NCBI RefSeq assembly: GCF_004348515.1 | Contig: NZ_SMKH01000003.1 | Span: 1-64,000 of the forward strand | Direction of reading: 5' to 3' | From: Actinomadura sp. KC345 | GTDB lineage: Bacteria > Actinomycetota > Actinomycetes > Streptosporangiales > Streptosporangiaceae | Length of the DNA stretch: 64,000 nt | Part shown: positions 1 to 8,675 of the stretch, piece by piece | Layout: every line of letters starts with the position of its first letter | Numbering within the stretch: the stretch's first letter is position 1 | Made by a program: the position numbers and the translations under genes | The notes under the pieces: model-generated | What the model saw: only the letters and a program-made list of their open reading frames with translations | Database searches by the model: none | What the model was told of the DNA's origin: nothing

Positions 1-6
1 CCCCAC

Positions 7-35
7 GACCCCGCCTCGTCCTTCGAGGCGGGGTC
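7..35. terminator. GC-rich hairpin terminating the gene left of the window
   Basis: A perfect 12-bp inverted repeat (arms 7-18 and 24-35) surrounds a 5-nt loop. There is no T-run after it, as is common in high-GC actinobacteria. It probably ends a transcription unit whose gene is off the left edge and insulates the promoter that starts at 72. Confidence 0.7.
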
Positions 36-71
36 GGGCGCGTTCCCGGCCCTGACTTCTGCCCCGCACCC

Positions 72-100
72 TTGACAGATCGTTTGAGCCCGAACATTCT
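72..100 (+). promoter_or_regulatory. Sigma70-type promoter of the amidohydrolase pair
   Basis: A consensus -35 TTGACA (72-77) is followed by an exact 17-bp spacer and a weak -10 CATTCT (95-100), about 50 bp before the first amidohydrolase start. Bases 71-101 recur without mismatch at 8607-8637 in front of the LLM/puuC operon. A near-palindromic site fills the spacer, so a bound protein would block RNA polymerase. Confidence 0.7.
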
Positions 101-121
101 AAATGCCGTTTGGGCCCGAAC
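82..121. promoter_or_regulatory. Two 14-bp operator-like sites upstream of the amidohydrolase operon
   Basis: GTTTGAGCCCGAAC (82-95) lies between -35 and -10, and GTTTGGGCCCGAAC (108-121) lies 26 bp downstream. Both are near-perfect inverted repeats of the form GTTTGGGC/CCCAAAC. Related sites are found at 8548-8561, 8618-8631, 12537-12550 and 12591-12604, always in promoter regions of this catabolic block. Location within and just after the promoter suggests repression. The cognate regulator is not encoded nearby. Confidence 0.7.
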
Positions 122-150
122 TTCTTGCCGGAAGCCGGAGAGGAGCCGTC

Positions 151-2025
151 ATGGAGCACAGCCCGCTGAGCCGCCGAGGACTGCTACGGGGAGGGGCCGG
201 CCTGGCCGCCGGAGCCGCAGCCCAGCCCCTGATCCCCGGGAACGCCCTGGCTCAGGACGCGAAACCGCCGTCGCGGGACGCCGACCTGGTGCTGCACAAC
301 GGCCAGGTGCTGCTGATGGACCGGGGGTTCCGCATCGTCTCCGCGCTGGCGATCGAGGCGGGCCGGGTCGTCCACGCCGGCCCCGACCCCTCGGTGCGCC
401 GCCTCATCGGCCGCCGGACCCGGGTCGTCAACCTGCGCGGGCGCACGGTCCTGCCCGGTATCAACGACTCCCACCTGCACGGCCTGCGGACGGGACTCGC
501 GCTGCCGCCGTACACCGTCGACGTCGGCGAGCCCGCCGTCCGCTCCATCGCCGACGCCGTGGCCGCGGTGGGCGAGGCCGTGCGGCAGGCGGATCCGGGG
601 ACGTGGATCCGCGGCAAGGGATGGAACGAGAACGCCTTCGCCGAGGGACGCCCGCCCACCCGCCAGGACCTCGACCCGGTGTCCCCCGGCCACCCGGTCG
701 TGCTGCTCGACTGGTCGAACCACGTGCTGTGGGTGAACGGCAAGGCCCTCGAACTGGCGGGCATCACCCGCGACACGCCCGACCCCAGCGGCGGGGTCAT
801 CGTGCGGGACGCCTCGGGCGAGCCGACCGGCCTCCTCCGCGAGACCGCGATGGACCTGGTGAACAGGCACGTCCCGCCCTACACCGAAGAGGAGCAGGCC
901 GACGCGATCGACAACGCCGTCGCCCTGCTGCTGAGCCACGGCATCACGAGCTTCACCGAGCCGGGCATCGGCGCCGCGGCCCAGCGGGTCTACGCGGACA
1001 AGGCCCGCCGCGGCGCGCTCGGCGCCCGGGTCACGGCCCTGCTCAGCAGGCCCGACGACACCTACCCGACCTCCGCGGACCACGTGCGCGAGATCCTCGG
1101 CGGCCACCGTCCCCCGGCGGACGTCGATCCGCGGTGGTTCAGCGTCACCGGCGTGAAGCTCCGGGCCGACGGAGTGCCCATCGCCGGCCGCACGGCCTGG
1201 ATGCGCGAGCCCTACACCGGCGGCGGCCGGGGAAGCCTCGTCACCGACGGCGAGACCGACCAGGACAAGGTCGCCGAGCTCACCGCCATGATCGGCCTGG
1301 TTCATCAGGCCCGGATGCAGGTCGGGACGCATGCCACGGGCGACGCCGCCATCGACGCGGTCGCGGCCGCGTACGCGCGGGCTCTGCGGCGGTCGCGATC
1401 CCACCCGCGGCACTACGTCATCCATGGCGACTTCGCCTGGCCGGAGACGCTGCGCATCCTGGCGAGGAACCGCTGCGGGGTGAGCTTCAACCCGAGCATC
1501 AAGCACCTGATCGCCGACTCCCAGCCGGACATCGTCGGCGCGAGGCGGGCGGCCTACCAGACGCCCTACCGGTCGGCCCTGCGCGCGGGCGCCGTGGTGA
1601 CGAGCGCGTCCGACGCGCCGAACGTCGCACCGGACTGGCGGCAAGGGCTGGAGACCATGCTCCTGCGCGAGGGCGGCTCGGGTGAGGTCTCCGGCCCGGA
1701 TCAGATCATCGGTGTGCGGGAGGCGCTGCACACCTACACCACGGCCGGAGCGTGGCAGGACCGCGCCGACCGCTGGAAGGGCGCGCTGACCCGCGGCATG
1801 GCCGCCGACCTCTGCGTCCTGGACGGGACCCTGTTCGACTCCCGCGGCCGGCTGACCCACGACGCGCACGGCATCACGGACGTCCCCGTCGCGCTCACCG
1901 TGGTCGACGGCGAGATCGCCTACGACGCCGCGGACGCGTCCCACCGCTCTGCCGCCGCCCGGGCCCGGAGCGTCAGCTGGGCTCGCCGCCCCGACCCCCG
2001 CCAGATGTGTGCCCACTGCTCTTGA
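151..2025 (+). CDS. Exported metal-dependent amidohydrolase (YtcJ-type), copy 1
   Basis: The protein is 624 aa and starts at the ATG at 151, preceded by GGAGAGGAG; an in-frame ATG at 103 overlaps the operator region and is rejected. The N-terminus [15 protein letters not shown] is a TAT leader (twin Arg near residue 8). The PF07969-type fold shows the first metal motif GINDSHLHG (HLH near 108-110), then [10 protein letters not shown], the His motif [15 protein letters not shown] and the late Asp motif TSASDAPN. The family hydrolyses C-N bonds of amides or N-formyl compounds; the substrate here is unknown. It is followed 13 bp later by a close paralogue. Export suggests it attacks the substrate outside the membrane before uptake, perhaps by the APC permease of the same putative regulon. 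Confidence 0.85.
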   Translation: MEHSPLSRRGLLRGGAGLAAGAAAQPLIPGNALAQDAKPPSRDADLVLHNGQVLLMDRGFRIVSALAIEAGRVVHAGPDPSVRRLIGRRTRVVNLRGRTVLPGINDSHLHGLRTGLALPPYTVDVGEPAVRSIADAVAAVGEAVRQADPGTWIRGKGWNENAFAEGRPPTRQDLDPVSPGHPVVLLDWSNHVLWVNGKALELAGITRDTPDPSGGVIVRDASGEPTGLLRETAMDLVNRHVPPYTEEEQADAIDNAVALLLSHGITSFTEPGIGAAAQRVYADKARRGALGARVTALLSRPDDTYPTSADHVREILGGHRPPADVDPRWFSVTGVKLRADGVPIAGRTAWMREPYTGGGRGSLVTDGETDQDKVAELTAMIGLVHQARMQVGTHATGDAAIDAVAAAYARALRRSRSHPRHYVIHGDFAWPETLRILARNRCGVSFNPSIKHLIADSQPDIVGARRAAYQTPYRSALRAGAVVTSASDAPNVAPDWRQGLETMLLREGGSGEVSGPDQIIGVREALHTYTTAGAWQDRADRWKGALTRGMAADLCVLDGTLFDSRGRLTHDAHGITDVPVALTVVDGEIAYDAADASHRSAAARARSVSWARRPDPRQMCAHCS

Positions 2026-2038
2026 GAGGGAGCCCGTG

Positions 2039-3898
2039 ATGGGAAACAGAGTCGACCGACGTAGGTTCCTCCAGGGGTCGGCCGCCGCGGCGGCCGGTGC
2101 CGCGATCGCCGGAACCCTGCCCGCACAGTCCGCCCTGGCCGACCCCGGCGGGCGGGGGCGGGGACGAGGCCCCGCCGACCTGGTCATCCGCAACGGCAGG
2201 GTCCTTCTCCTGGACAGGCATTTCCGCACCGCCGAGGCGATCGCGATCCGCGACGGCGTCGTGGTCGGCGTCGGACGCGACAAGGAGATGCGCCGGTTCA
2301 CGGGCCGGCGCACGCAGACGCTCGACGCGGGCGGCGGCACCGTCCTGCCCGGCATCAACGACTCGCATCTGCACCTCGGCGGATTCGGGCTCGACTACCC
2401 GCCGTTCACCATCGACGTCGACACGGCCACGATCGAGGAACTCGTCGACGCCGTGCGCACCGCGGCGGCGGACACGGCGCCTGGCGCCTGGATCCGCGGG
2501 CAGGGCTGGAACGACAACCGGCTGCCCCGTCCGCCGCGCAGGACCGATCTCGACTCCGTCTCCGGCGACCACCCGGTGGTCCTCAGGGACTTCTCCGCCC
2601 ACGCGGTCGCGGTCAACTCGGTCGTGCTGCGGATGGCCGGGATCACCCGCGACACCCAGCCGCCGACCGGCGGGGTGATCGAGAAGGACTCCGACGGCGA
2701 GCCCACGGGCGTCCTGCGCGAGACGGCGCGGGACCTCATCGGCCCGCACGTCCCGCCGTTCACCGACGAGGAGGTCTCGAACGCCCTCGACCGGGCGATC
2801 GACCTCCTGCACAGCCTGGGCATCACGAGCGTCACCGATCCGGGGATCGGCCTCGACCGGCTCGCCCTGTACGAGCGGAAGGCGCGCTCGGGGGCCCTCG
2901 GCCTGCGGGTCAACGCGCTGCTGTCCGCGGGGACGACGCTGGACGAGCTGCGGAGCATGCTCGACGCCTACGAGCCGCCGCGCGGCGTGGACCCCCGGAT
3001 CCTGCGCGTCGCGGGCGTCAAGATCTTCGGTGACGGCGTCCCGACCGCGGCGCAGACCGCGTGGCTGCACGAGCCCTACCTCGACGGCACCAACGGCCGT
3101 CTCATGATGGAGGGGGACACGGCGGAGGAGCAGGTCGCGAACCTGCACGAGCTGATCCGGACCGCGCATGACGCCGGGCTCCAGATCGGGACGCACGCGA
3201 CCGGGGACGCCACCATCGACGCGGTGGTCGCCGGCTACCTCGCGGCGATGCGGCGCAACCGGCGCCGCCGCGATCTGCGGCACTACGTCATCCACGGCGA
3301 CCTGACGCCGCGCGAGACGCTGCGGACGATGGCGCGCAACGACATCGGCGTCAACATGAACGCGACGATCAAGTACCTGCTGGGCCGGACGCTCGACCCG
3401 GTCCTCGGCCCCGAGCGCACGGACTACCAGTGGCCGTACCGCAGCGCGCTCGACCTTGGCGTGCGGGTGAGCAGCGCCTCGGACGCGTCGGTGACGTTCC
3501 CGAGCTGGCTCCAGGGCGTGCAGTCGGCCGTCCTGCGCGAGGGCAGGTTCGGCGGCGTGGCGGGCGAGGCGGAGCGCATCACGCTGAAGGAGGCGCTCGT
3601 GACCTACACCCGGGCGCCCGCCTGGCAGGACCACGCCGAGCGCTGGAAGGGCACGCTGGAGCCCGGGAACGCGGTCGACGTGTGCGTCGTCGACGCCGAC
3701 CTCCTGGGCGCCGATCCGCACGACCTGGTCGACCTGCCGATCGCCGCGACCGTCCAGGGCGGCCGGGTGGTGTACGACGGCGAGGCCGACGCCCGGACGA
3801 AGAGGATCGTGAACGCCGGCATGTCCGCCCGGAAGCAGGCCCACGGCGCCGCCTGCCTCCAGGCGGGAAGGTGCTGCTGCCGGCTCGCCGAGGTCTGA
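2039..3898 (+). CDS. Exported metal-dependent amidohydrolase (YtcJ-type), copy 2
   Basis: This 619-aa paralogue of the preceding gene is in the same operon (13-bp gap, ribosome site GAGAGGGAG). The ATG at 2039 is chosen because DRRRFLQGSAAAAAG then forms a TAT leader ending near ALA-DP. The same landmarks occur in order: [55 protein letters not shown] and SSASDASV. Compared with copy 1 the stretch after the last Asp differs (SDASVTF versus SDAPNVA), which could alter specificity. Tandem retention suggests two related substrates or a heteromeric enzyme. The C-terminal Cys-rich tail (AACLQAGRCCC) is unusual for an exported enzyme and absent from copy 1. Confidence 0.85.
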   Translation: MGNRVDRRRFLQGSAAAAAGAAIAGTLPAQSALADPGGRGRGRGPADLVIRNGRVLLLDRHFRTAEAIAIRDGVVVGVGRDKEMRRFTGRRTQTLDAGGGTVLPGINDSHLHLGGFGLDYPPFTIDVDTATIEELVDAVRTAAADTAPGAWIRGQGWNDNRLPRPPRRTDLDSVSGDHPVVLRDFSAHAVAVNSVVLRMAGITRDTQPPTGGVIEKDSDGEPTGVLRETARDLIGPHVPPFTDEEVSNALDRAIDLLHSLGITSVTDPGIGLDRLALYERKARSGALGLRVNALLSAGTTLDELRSMLDAYEPPRGVDPRILRVAGVKIFGDGVPTAAQTAWLHEPYLDGTNGRLMMEGDTAEEQVANLHELIRTAHDAGLQIGTHATGDATIDAVVAGYLAAMRRNRRRRDLRHYVIHGDLTPRETLRTMARNDIGVNMNATIKYLLGRTLDPVLGPERTDYQWPYRSALDLGVRVSSASDASVTFPSWLQGVQSAVLREGRFGGVAGEAERITLKEALVTYTRAPAWQDHAERWKGTLEPGNAVDVCVVDADLLGADPHDLVDLPIAATVQGGRVVYDGEADARTKRIVNAGMSARKQAHGAACLQAGRCCCRLAEV

Positions 3899-3928
3899 GT
3901 TCCCGACGATCTGAGTTCACAATGCGAC

Positions 3929-3962
3929 GCGCCCCCGATGCCCGAGACGGCATCGGGGGCGC
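3929..3962. terminator. Bidirectional terminator between convergent operons
   Basis: A perfect 14-bp stem (3929-3942 with 3949-3962) and a 6-nt loop lie in the 74-bp gap between the convergent amidohydrolase and ferredoxin-reductase genes. It can serve both strands. Confidence 0.8.
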
Positions 3963-3972
3963 GCTCGCTCTG

Positions 3973-5136
3973 TCAGGACGCGGCGACCTGGACGTCGTCC
4001 AGCAGCAGCTTCCGGTAGTGGGCCTGGCGGCGGGTGCAGCCGAGCATCACCACGCCGACGAGCCCGCCGTCGCGGTGGTATCCGACGACGGCCTCACGGT
4101 TGAGGTCGCCTTCCAGGATGCGGATGTCGCTTTCGCCGAGGGCCGGTGCGCCGAACGACTGCAGCCGCATGTCGTACTGGTCGCTCCAGAACGAGGGGAG
4201 CGGCCTGAACTGCCCCTCCTCCTCGCCGAGCAGCGTGCGCGCCGCGCGCTTGGCGGTGTCGGTCGGGATGCTCCAGTGCTCCACCCGGCGGGCGACGTCG
4301 TCGTACCGGGGGTTGGGGAATCGGGCGACATCGCCGACGGCCACCACGTCGGGACGCCCCTCGACCCGGAGCGCGCCGTCGCAGAGCACGCCGTCCGACA
4401 GGTCGAGGCCATTGCCCTTCAGCCATTCCACGCACGGGACCGACCCGACCGCCTCGACGACGACCTCGGCGCGCACCTCCGACCCGTCCGACAGTTCCAA
4501 CCCCGACTCGGTGAACCGCGCGACCGTGCGGCCGAGCAGGAACCGCACTCCCCGCTCCCGATGGCGGCGGCGAAGCTCGGCGCCGAGCTCGGGGCCGAGC
4601 GGGCGGAGCATCGGCTCGCTCTCCGGGGCGACCACGGTGACGTCCGCGCCGAGCGTGCGGGCGGTCGCGGCGACCTCGCAGCCGATGAAGCCCGCCCCGA
4701 CCACGGCCGCCCGCGTCCCCGGGCGCAGGCGTTCGCGCAGCGCGGCGGCGTCGTCCAGGGTCCGCACGACGTGCCGCGACGGCCCCGGCCCCGGGGCGTC
4801 CAGCCTCCGTGGCCGCAGCCCGGTGGCGATCACCAGGCCGTCGTAGGACACCTCCGTCCCGTCGGCCAGGCGCACGGCGCGCGCCGTGAGGTCGGCCCCG
4901 GTGACGGCCGTTCCGAGCCGCCAGTCGACGTCGGCGGTGCTCGCCCGCATCCGGAAGGCCACCCGGTCGAAGGCGACCTCCCCGGCCAGGACCTCCTTGG
5001 ACAGGGGCGGCCGGTTGTAAGGGCGGTGGGGCTCGTCGCCGATCACCACGAGTTCGCCGGTGTGACCGGCGGCGCGCAGCTGCTCGGCGGCACGCAGCCC
5101 GCCGAGGGACGCCCCCACCACCACGATCCTTCGCAC
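3973..5136 (-). CDS. FAD/NAD(P)H-dependent ferredoxin reductase
   Basis: The protein is 387 aa with a GTG start 3 bp after the ferredoxin stop. It has an N-terminal FAD-binding motif VVVGASLGGLRAAEQL, the RPYNRPPLSKEVL signature of oxygenase-coupled reductases, an ATG-like motif LVIATGLRPR, a second Rossmann motif VVGAGFIGCEVAAT for NAD(P)H, and the FAD-contact motif VVAVGDVARF. Family members pass electrons from NAD(P)H to a small ferredoxin serving a cytochrome P450 or Rieske oxygenase. It is the last gene of the meta-cleavage operon, next to its ferredoxin. No P450 or oxygenase component is visible in the locus, so the terminal acceptor must be encoded elsewhere. Confidence 0.9.
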   Translation of the reverse strand: MRRIVVVGASLGGLRAAEQLRAAGHTGELVVIGDEPHRPYNRPPLSKEVLAGEVAFDRVAFRMRASTADVDWRLGTAVTGADLTARAVRLADGTEVSYDGLVIATGLRPRRLDAPGPGPSRHVVRTLDDAAALRERLRPGTRAAVVGAGFIGCEVAATARTLGADVTVVAPESEPMLRPLGPELGAELRRRHRERGVRFLLGRTVARFTESGLELSDGSEVRAEVVVEAVGSVPCVEWLKGNGLDLSDGVLCDGALRVEGRPDVVAVGDVARFPNPRYDDVARRVEHWSIPTDTAKRAARTLLGEEEGQFRPLPSFWSDQYDMRLQSFGAPALGESDIRILEGDLNREAVVGYHRDGGLVGVVMLGCTRRQAHYRKLLLDDVQVAAS

Positions 5137-5139
5137 CGT

Positions 5140-5328
5140 TCAGTCCTCGATCGTGATGGCCTGGAGCGGGCAGACGTCGGCCGCCTCCTCCACGTCGTCG
5201 CGCAGGGCGTCGCCGGGCTCGCTCTCGTACTCCAGTTTCCCCGTGTCGTCGAGGCGGAAGACCTCGGGCGCGGAGAACACGCACTGCCCGTGGTCCTGGC
5301 ACTTGTCCATGTCGACGATGACCTTCAT
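5140..5328 (-). CDS. Small [3Fe-4S]/[4Fe-4S]-type ferredoxin
   Basis: The protein is 62 aa. The start at 5328 (MKVIVDMDKC) is chosen over an in-frame ATG 15 codons upstream because a strong GAGGAGG lies 8 bp before it. Ligand motifs are CQDHGQC and a distal DVCP, which gives three cysteines with His-Gly at the usual second-cysteine position. This is the pattern of P450-associated actinobacterial ferredoxins carrying a 3Fe-4S or His-influenced cluster. It sits between the hydrolase-fold gene and the ferredoxin reductase with gaps of 3-4 bp, so the two proteins are probably made together as an electron-transfer pair for a hydroxylase acting on the aromatic substrate of this operon. Confidence 0.9.
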   Translation of the reverse strand: MKVIVDMDKCQDHGQCVFSAPEVFRLDDTGKLEYESEPGDALRDDVEEAADVCPLQAITIED

Positions 5329-5332
5329 GGCA

Positions 5333-6190
5333 CTACCTCCTCGGGGCGCGGACGCCTCGGAACTCCCAGTCACCGCCGAACGCGGTGGACACGACCTCTT
5401 CGGATGCGGTGGGCTGCGCGCCGACGTCGTCCCTGACGGGGACGGGGCCCGCGACGATGTGGTTGCGCAGCCGTCCGAGGCCCTCGGCCTCCACCTCGAC
5501 CACGTCCCCCGGCCGCACGGGACGCGAGTTGGCGGGCGTGCCCGACAGCAGCACGTCCCCGGGGTGCAGGGTGATGGTGCGGGCGATGTCGGCGACGAGG
5601 TAGTGCATGTCCCACTGCATCTCGTCGGTGCCGCCGTCCTGGACCAGCTCGCCGTTGACGTAGGTCCGCAGGTACTTGCCGCGGAAGTCCCAGCCGGTGA
5701 CCAGGCCGGGGCCGAGCGGGCAGAGCGTGTCGGAGCCCTTGACCCGCAGCATCGAGCCGGCGTCGGTGTCGCGGAAGTCGTGCAGGCCGTAGTCGTTGGC
5801 GACGGTGTAGCCGGCGATGTGCGCGCCCGCGTCCGCGGGCGCGATGTTGCGGCACGTCCGGCCGATGACGATCGCGATCTCGCCCTCGTAGTTGAGGTAC
5901 TCGCACCGTTCCGGGCGGACGACCGCGCCGCCGTGGGCGTTCAGCGCCGAGACCGGCTTGTGGAAGTAGGTCGGCGCGGGCGGCAGCGTCGCCTGGAACT
6001 CCTCCACGCGGCTGCGGTGGTTGAGGTGCACCGCGACGACCTTGGTCGGCCGGCACGGCGGCAGATGGAGGGCGTCCTCGGCGCGCACCCGGCGGCCGTC
6101 CGCACTGACCAGGTCGTCGCCCTCGCGGACGACCTGGACGTCCGCGCCGTCCAGCAGGATCCGGCGGTACTCGGTCGGCTGCCCGGTCAT
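5333..6190 (-). CDS. Fumarylacetoacetase-fold enzyme (HpaG/HpaH-type, meta-cleavage lower pathway)
   Basis: The protein is 285 aa, with start 6190 overlapping the dioxygenase stop by ATGA. A short N-terminal segment (residues 1-60) precedes the FAH catalytic fold: KVVAVHLNHRSR, then the metal-binding YEGEIAIVIG with its E-x-E pattern, the GYTVANDYGLHDFR motif, KGSDTLCPLGP, and GDVLLSGTPANS near the C-terminus. In homoprotocatechuate degradation FAH-fold enzymes act as decarboxylase/isomerase (HpaG) or hydratase (HpaH) on the ring-cleaved acid. The operon context supports one of those roles but does not separate them. Fumarylpyruvate or acylpyruvate hydrolase is the alternative. Confidence 0.82.
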   Translation of the reverse strand: MTGQPTEYRRILLDGADVQVVREGDDLVSADGRRVRAEDALHLPPCRPTKVVAVHLNHRSRVEEFQATLPPAPTYFHKPVSALNAHGGAVVRPERCEYLNYEGEIAIVIGRTCRNIAPADAGAHIAGYTVANDYGLHDFRDTDAGSMLRVKGSDTLCPLGPGLVTGWDFRGKYLRTYVNGELVQDGGTDEMQWDMHYLVADIARTITLHPGDVLLSGTPANSRPVRPGDVVEVEAEGLGRLRNHIVAGPVPVRDDVGAQPTASEEVVSTAFGGDWEFRGVRAPRR

Positions 6191-7095
6191 GAGGCGGTCC
6201 ATCCGTTCTCGGGCCGGTCGAACCAGATGTGCACCTGGCCGGTACCGACGGAGTTCTCGTACTCGCTGTACAGGCGGCCCGGCGCGGTGCACGCCCGCCC
6301 GCCGAGCGCACCGATCATCATCAGGTAGTGGCCGAACCGGGACTCCGGCTTGAAGCGCAGGAACTCCGGCATCGTGTCGAGGACGCGGGCGTGGTCGCCG
6401 CGCGTCAGCCACTCGATCCGCTCCTCGTCGGCGGCGCGGGCCTCGGGGGTGAAGATGTGCGACGGATCGGCCCCCTCGTGGTCCCGGATCTGCCGCAGCG
6501 GCCAGAACGTGTGCGACAGCGCGCCGGAGGCGATGAGCAGGACCCGCCGGTCGGTGGCCTCGACCGCGTCGCGCAGCGCCCGGCCGAGCCGCAGGAAGTC
6601 CTCGGTGTCGGCGGTCTGGCACACCCCGATCGACATCCACCGCTTGCCCGGCTCCTCCAGGTACGGGTTGTCGCGCACGCCCAGGTACGTCCACAGGTTG
6701 ACGGTGGCGTAGTAGATCGGCAGGTACGGGTCGTCGATCGGGGTGATCCAGGTACCGTGCCTGTCGGCGTAGCGCGCGACGGCCCTGGCCAGCTCGGGGT
6801 CCCCGGGGAAGTCGTAGGGCATGCGGCACATGCCGCGCGGCAGCTCCTCGGAGGTGAACAGCCCGGCCCGCCGGTCGTGGGCCGTGGTCACGAACTCGAC
6901 CGTGGTGGCCCAGTGGGAGTCGAGGACGACGACGGTGTCGTAGTCGTCCGCCCGGTCGAACACGTCGGACCGCAGCCGCCGCAGGCCGTCGACCAGGGTG
7001 AAGTCCTCGCCGCCGTTCAGCTCGCGGCGGGTGGCCTCGGGCAGCACGATCGTGGGGACGTGGGCCAGCAGGCCCGCGCCGGCTATTTCGCCCAT
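6187..7095 (-). CDS. hpaD: Class III (LigB-type) extradiol dioxygenase, 3,4-dihydroxyphenylacetate 2,3-dioxygenase-like
   Basis: The protein is 302 aa; the start at 7095 overlaps the 3' end of the upstream dehydrogenase gene by 13 bp, suggesting translational coupling. It belongs to the LigB/DODA superfamily: an N-terminal AHVPTIV metal His region, VVLDSHWATT with the second conserved His, GMCRMPYDFPGDPEL, DDPYLPIYYATVNLW, IASGALSHTFWP, and a C-terminal YLMMIGALGGR. The resemblance I recall to actinobacterial homoprotocatechuate 2,3-dioxygenases is strong throughout. It would cleave a catechol ring next to the hydroxyls to give a semialdehyde, the substrate of the dehydrogenase encoded just upstream. 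The exact catechol (homoprotocatechuate, protocatechuate or related) is inferred. Confidence 0.82.
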   Translation of the reverse strand: MGEIAGAGLLAHVPTIVLPEATRRELNGGEDFTLVDGLRRLRSDVFDRADDYDTVVVLDSHWATTVEFVTTAHDRRAGLFTSEELPRGMCRMPYDFPGDPELARAVARYADRHGTWITPIDDPYLPIYYATVNLWTYLGVRDNPYLEEPGKRWMSIGVCQTADTEDFLRLGRALRDAVEATDRRVLLIASGALSHTFWPLRQIRDHEGADPSHIFTPEARAADEERIEWLTRGDHARVLDTMPEFLRFKPESRFGHYLMMIGALGGRACTAPGRLYSEYENSVGTGQVHIWFDRPENGWTAS

Positions 7096-8531
7096 GGGGC
7101 CATCACCGTGTTCTTCAGGTCGCAGTAGAAGTCGAAGCTCCAATCGCCGCCCTCGCGCCCGACGCCGGAGTCGCGTGAGCCGCCGAAGGGGGCCCGCAGG
7201 TCGCGGACGAAGAAGCAGTTGACCCACACCGTCCCGGCGACCAGGCGCCCGGAGACGCGCGCCGCGCGCTCGGGATCGCCGGTGGCGACGGTGGCGGCGA
7301 GTCCGAACCGGGTGCCGTTGGCCATCGCGACGGCCTGCTCCTCGGTCTCGAACGTCTGGAGGGTCAGCACGGGCCCGAAGACCTCCTCGGTGAGGATCTC
7401 GCTGCCCTCGGGGGCATCGGTGAACAGCGTGGGCCGGTAGTAGAGGCCGCCGAGGCCCGTGTTGGGGCCGCCGCCGGTCAGTGCCCGCGCACCGTCCTCG
7501 ACCGCGCGCCGTACGAATCCGTCCACGCGGTCGAAGTGGCGGCGGTGGATCTGCGGGCCGATGTCGGTGCCCTCCTCGCGGGGGTCGCCCTGGACGAGCC
7601 GCCCCGCCCGGTCGAGGAGGCGCTCGGTGAACTCGTCGGCGACGGACGCGTCCACCAGCAGCCGCGTCGCGGCCAGGCAGACCTGCCCGGCGTTGTCGTA
7701 CTGCTCCACGGCGAGGTCGGCCGCGAGGTCCAGGTCCGCGTCGGCGAACACCAGCAGCGGGGACTTGCCCCCGAGTTCCAGCGACAGCGGGGTGAGGTTG
7801 GGCGCCGCCGCCGCGGAGATGCTCCGCGCGGTGGCCACCGACCCGGTGAAGCTGATCCTGCGCACCTCGGGGTGCGCGACGAGGGCCGCGCCCGCTTCGC
7901 CGCCGAACCCCTGGACGACGTTCAGCACGCCGTCGGGCAGACCGGCCTGCGCGGCGATGTCGGCGAGCAGGGACGCGGTGAGCGGGGACCACTCGGCCGG
8001 CTTGAGCACGACGGTGTTCCCGGCGGCCAGCGCCGGGGCGACCTTCCAGGTGGCCAGCATGAGCGGCGCGTTCCACGGGGTGATCAGCGCGCAGACCCCC
8101 GCCGGATCCCAGCTCACATGGTTGCCGTGGCCCCGGGTCTCGAAGTCGTCGTGGCCGAGCCGCAGCAGCCGGTCGGCGAAGAACCGGAAGTTGTGCGCCA
8201 CGCGCGGCATCACACCGCGCCGGTGGGAGCGGATGAGCGCCCCGTTGTCGGCCGTCTCGACCTGGGCGAGTTCCTCGACGCGCTTGTCGACGCCGTCGGC
8301 GATGGCGTGCAGGATCCGCGCCCTCTCGTCCCGGCTCGTGCGGGCCCAGCCCGGGAAGGCCCGTGCGGCGGCGGTCACGGCGGCGCCCGCCTCGGCGGTG
8401 CCGCCCCGCGCGACCTCGGCGAGCGGCTGCTCGTCGATGGGGGAGACATCGGTGAACGCGGCGGCCGAGCCGACCCGTTCACCGCCGATCCAGTGGCCGG
8501 TGTCGACGGTGACGCCCGCGACCTCTGCCAT
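7083..8531 (-). CDS. hpaE: Aldehyde dehydrogenase, 5-carboxymethyl-2-hydroxymuconate semialdehyde dehydrogenase-like
   Basis: The protein is 482 aa. The ATG at 8531 follows GGAGGT; a longer reading would run through the operator and is rejected. It has the ALDH superfamily motifs ITPWNAPLM, KPAEWSPLTA, the NAD-binding FTGSVATARS, the general base in SLELGGKSPL, and the nucleophile in NAGQVCLAATR. The C-terminal NCFFVRDLRAPFGG is typical of hydroxymuconic-semialdehyde dehydrogenases. It is the first gene of the operon whose second gene is the extradiol dioxygenase, so it probably oxidises the ring-cleavage semialdehyde. Transcription starts in the region shared with the divergent LLM/puuC operon, which carries two operator-like sites. 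Confidence 0.87.
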   Translation of the reverse strand: MAEVAGVTVDTGHWIGGERVGSAAAFTDVSPIDEQPLAEVARGGTAEAGAAVTAAARAFPGWARTSRDERARILHAIADGVDKRVEELAQVETADNGALIRSHRRGVMPRVAHNFRFFADRLLRLGHDDFETRGHGNHVSWDPAGVCALITPWNAPLMLATWKVAPALAAGNTVVLKPAEWSPLTASLLADIAAQAGLPDGVLNVVQGFGGEAGAALVAHPEVRRISFTGSVATARSISAAAAPNLTPLSLELGGKSPLLVFADADLDLAADLAVEQYDNAGQVCLAATRLLVDASVADEFTERLLDRAGRLVQGDPREEGTDIGPQIHRRHFDRVDGFVRRAVEDGARALTGGGPNTGLGGLYYRPTLFTDAPEGSEILTEEVFGPVLTLQTFETEEQAVAMANGTRFGLAATVATGDPERAARVSGRLVAGTVWVNCFFVRDLRAPFGGSRDSGVGREGGDWSFDFYCDLKNTVMAPWAK

Positions 8532-8547
8532 GCGGCACCTCCAGTTC

Positions 8548-8637
8548 GTTTGGTCCCAAATAAAATAGGTCGACCGGGCTCCCGCGGTCAACTTCACAGG
8601 CCCCGCCTTGACAGATCGTTTGAGCCCGAACATTCTA
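8548..8637. promoter_or_regulatory. Divergent promoter region with two operator-like sites
   Basis: Plus-strand promoter TTGACA (8608-8613)/CATTCT (8631-8636) is an exact 31-bp copy (8607-8637) of the promoter at 71-101 and contains GTTTGAGCCCGAAC at 8618-8631. For the minus-strand hpaE operon a TTGACC (8586-8591, read in reverse) and TATTTT (8562-8567) lie 18 bp apart, and GTTTGGTCCCAAAT (8548-8561) lies immediately downstream of that -10. Each divergent promoter therefore has its own site. Confidence 0.68.
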
Positions 8638-8675
8638 GGTCACCGGAAGACCGGCGCCTGGGGAGGGGACGGGGA

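Noticed and set aside
184-3844. Long minus-strand open frames opposite the two amidohydrolases (over 600 codons each)
   Set aside because: They are antisense shadows produced by GC-rich third positions; their translations are Arg/Gly/Pro-rich without motifs, while the plus-strand frames carry complete amidohydrolase motifs, ribosome sites and TAT leaders.
3430-5436. A 668-codon plus frame opposite the ferredoxin reductase
   Set aside because: It crosses a perfect bidirectional terminator and is antisense to clear FAD, NAD and Fe-S motifs on the minus strand.
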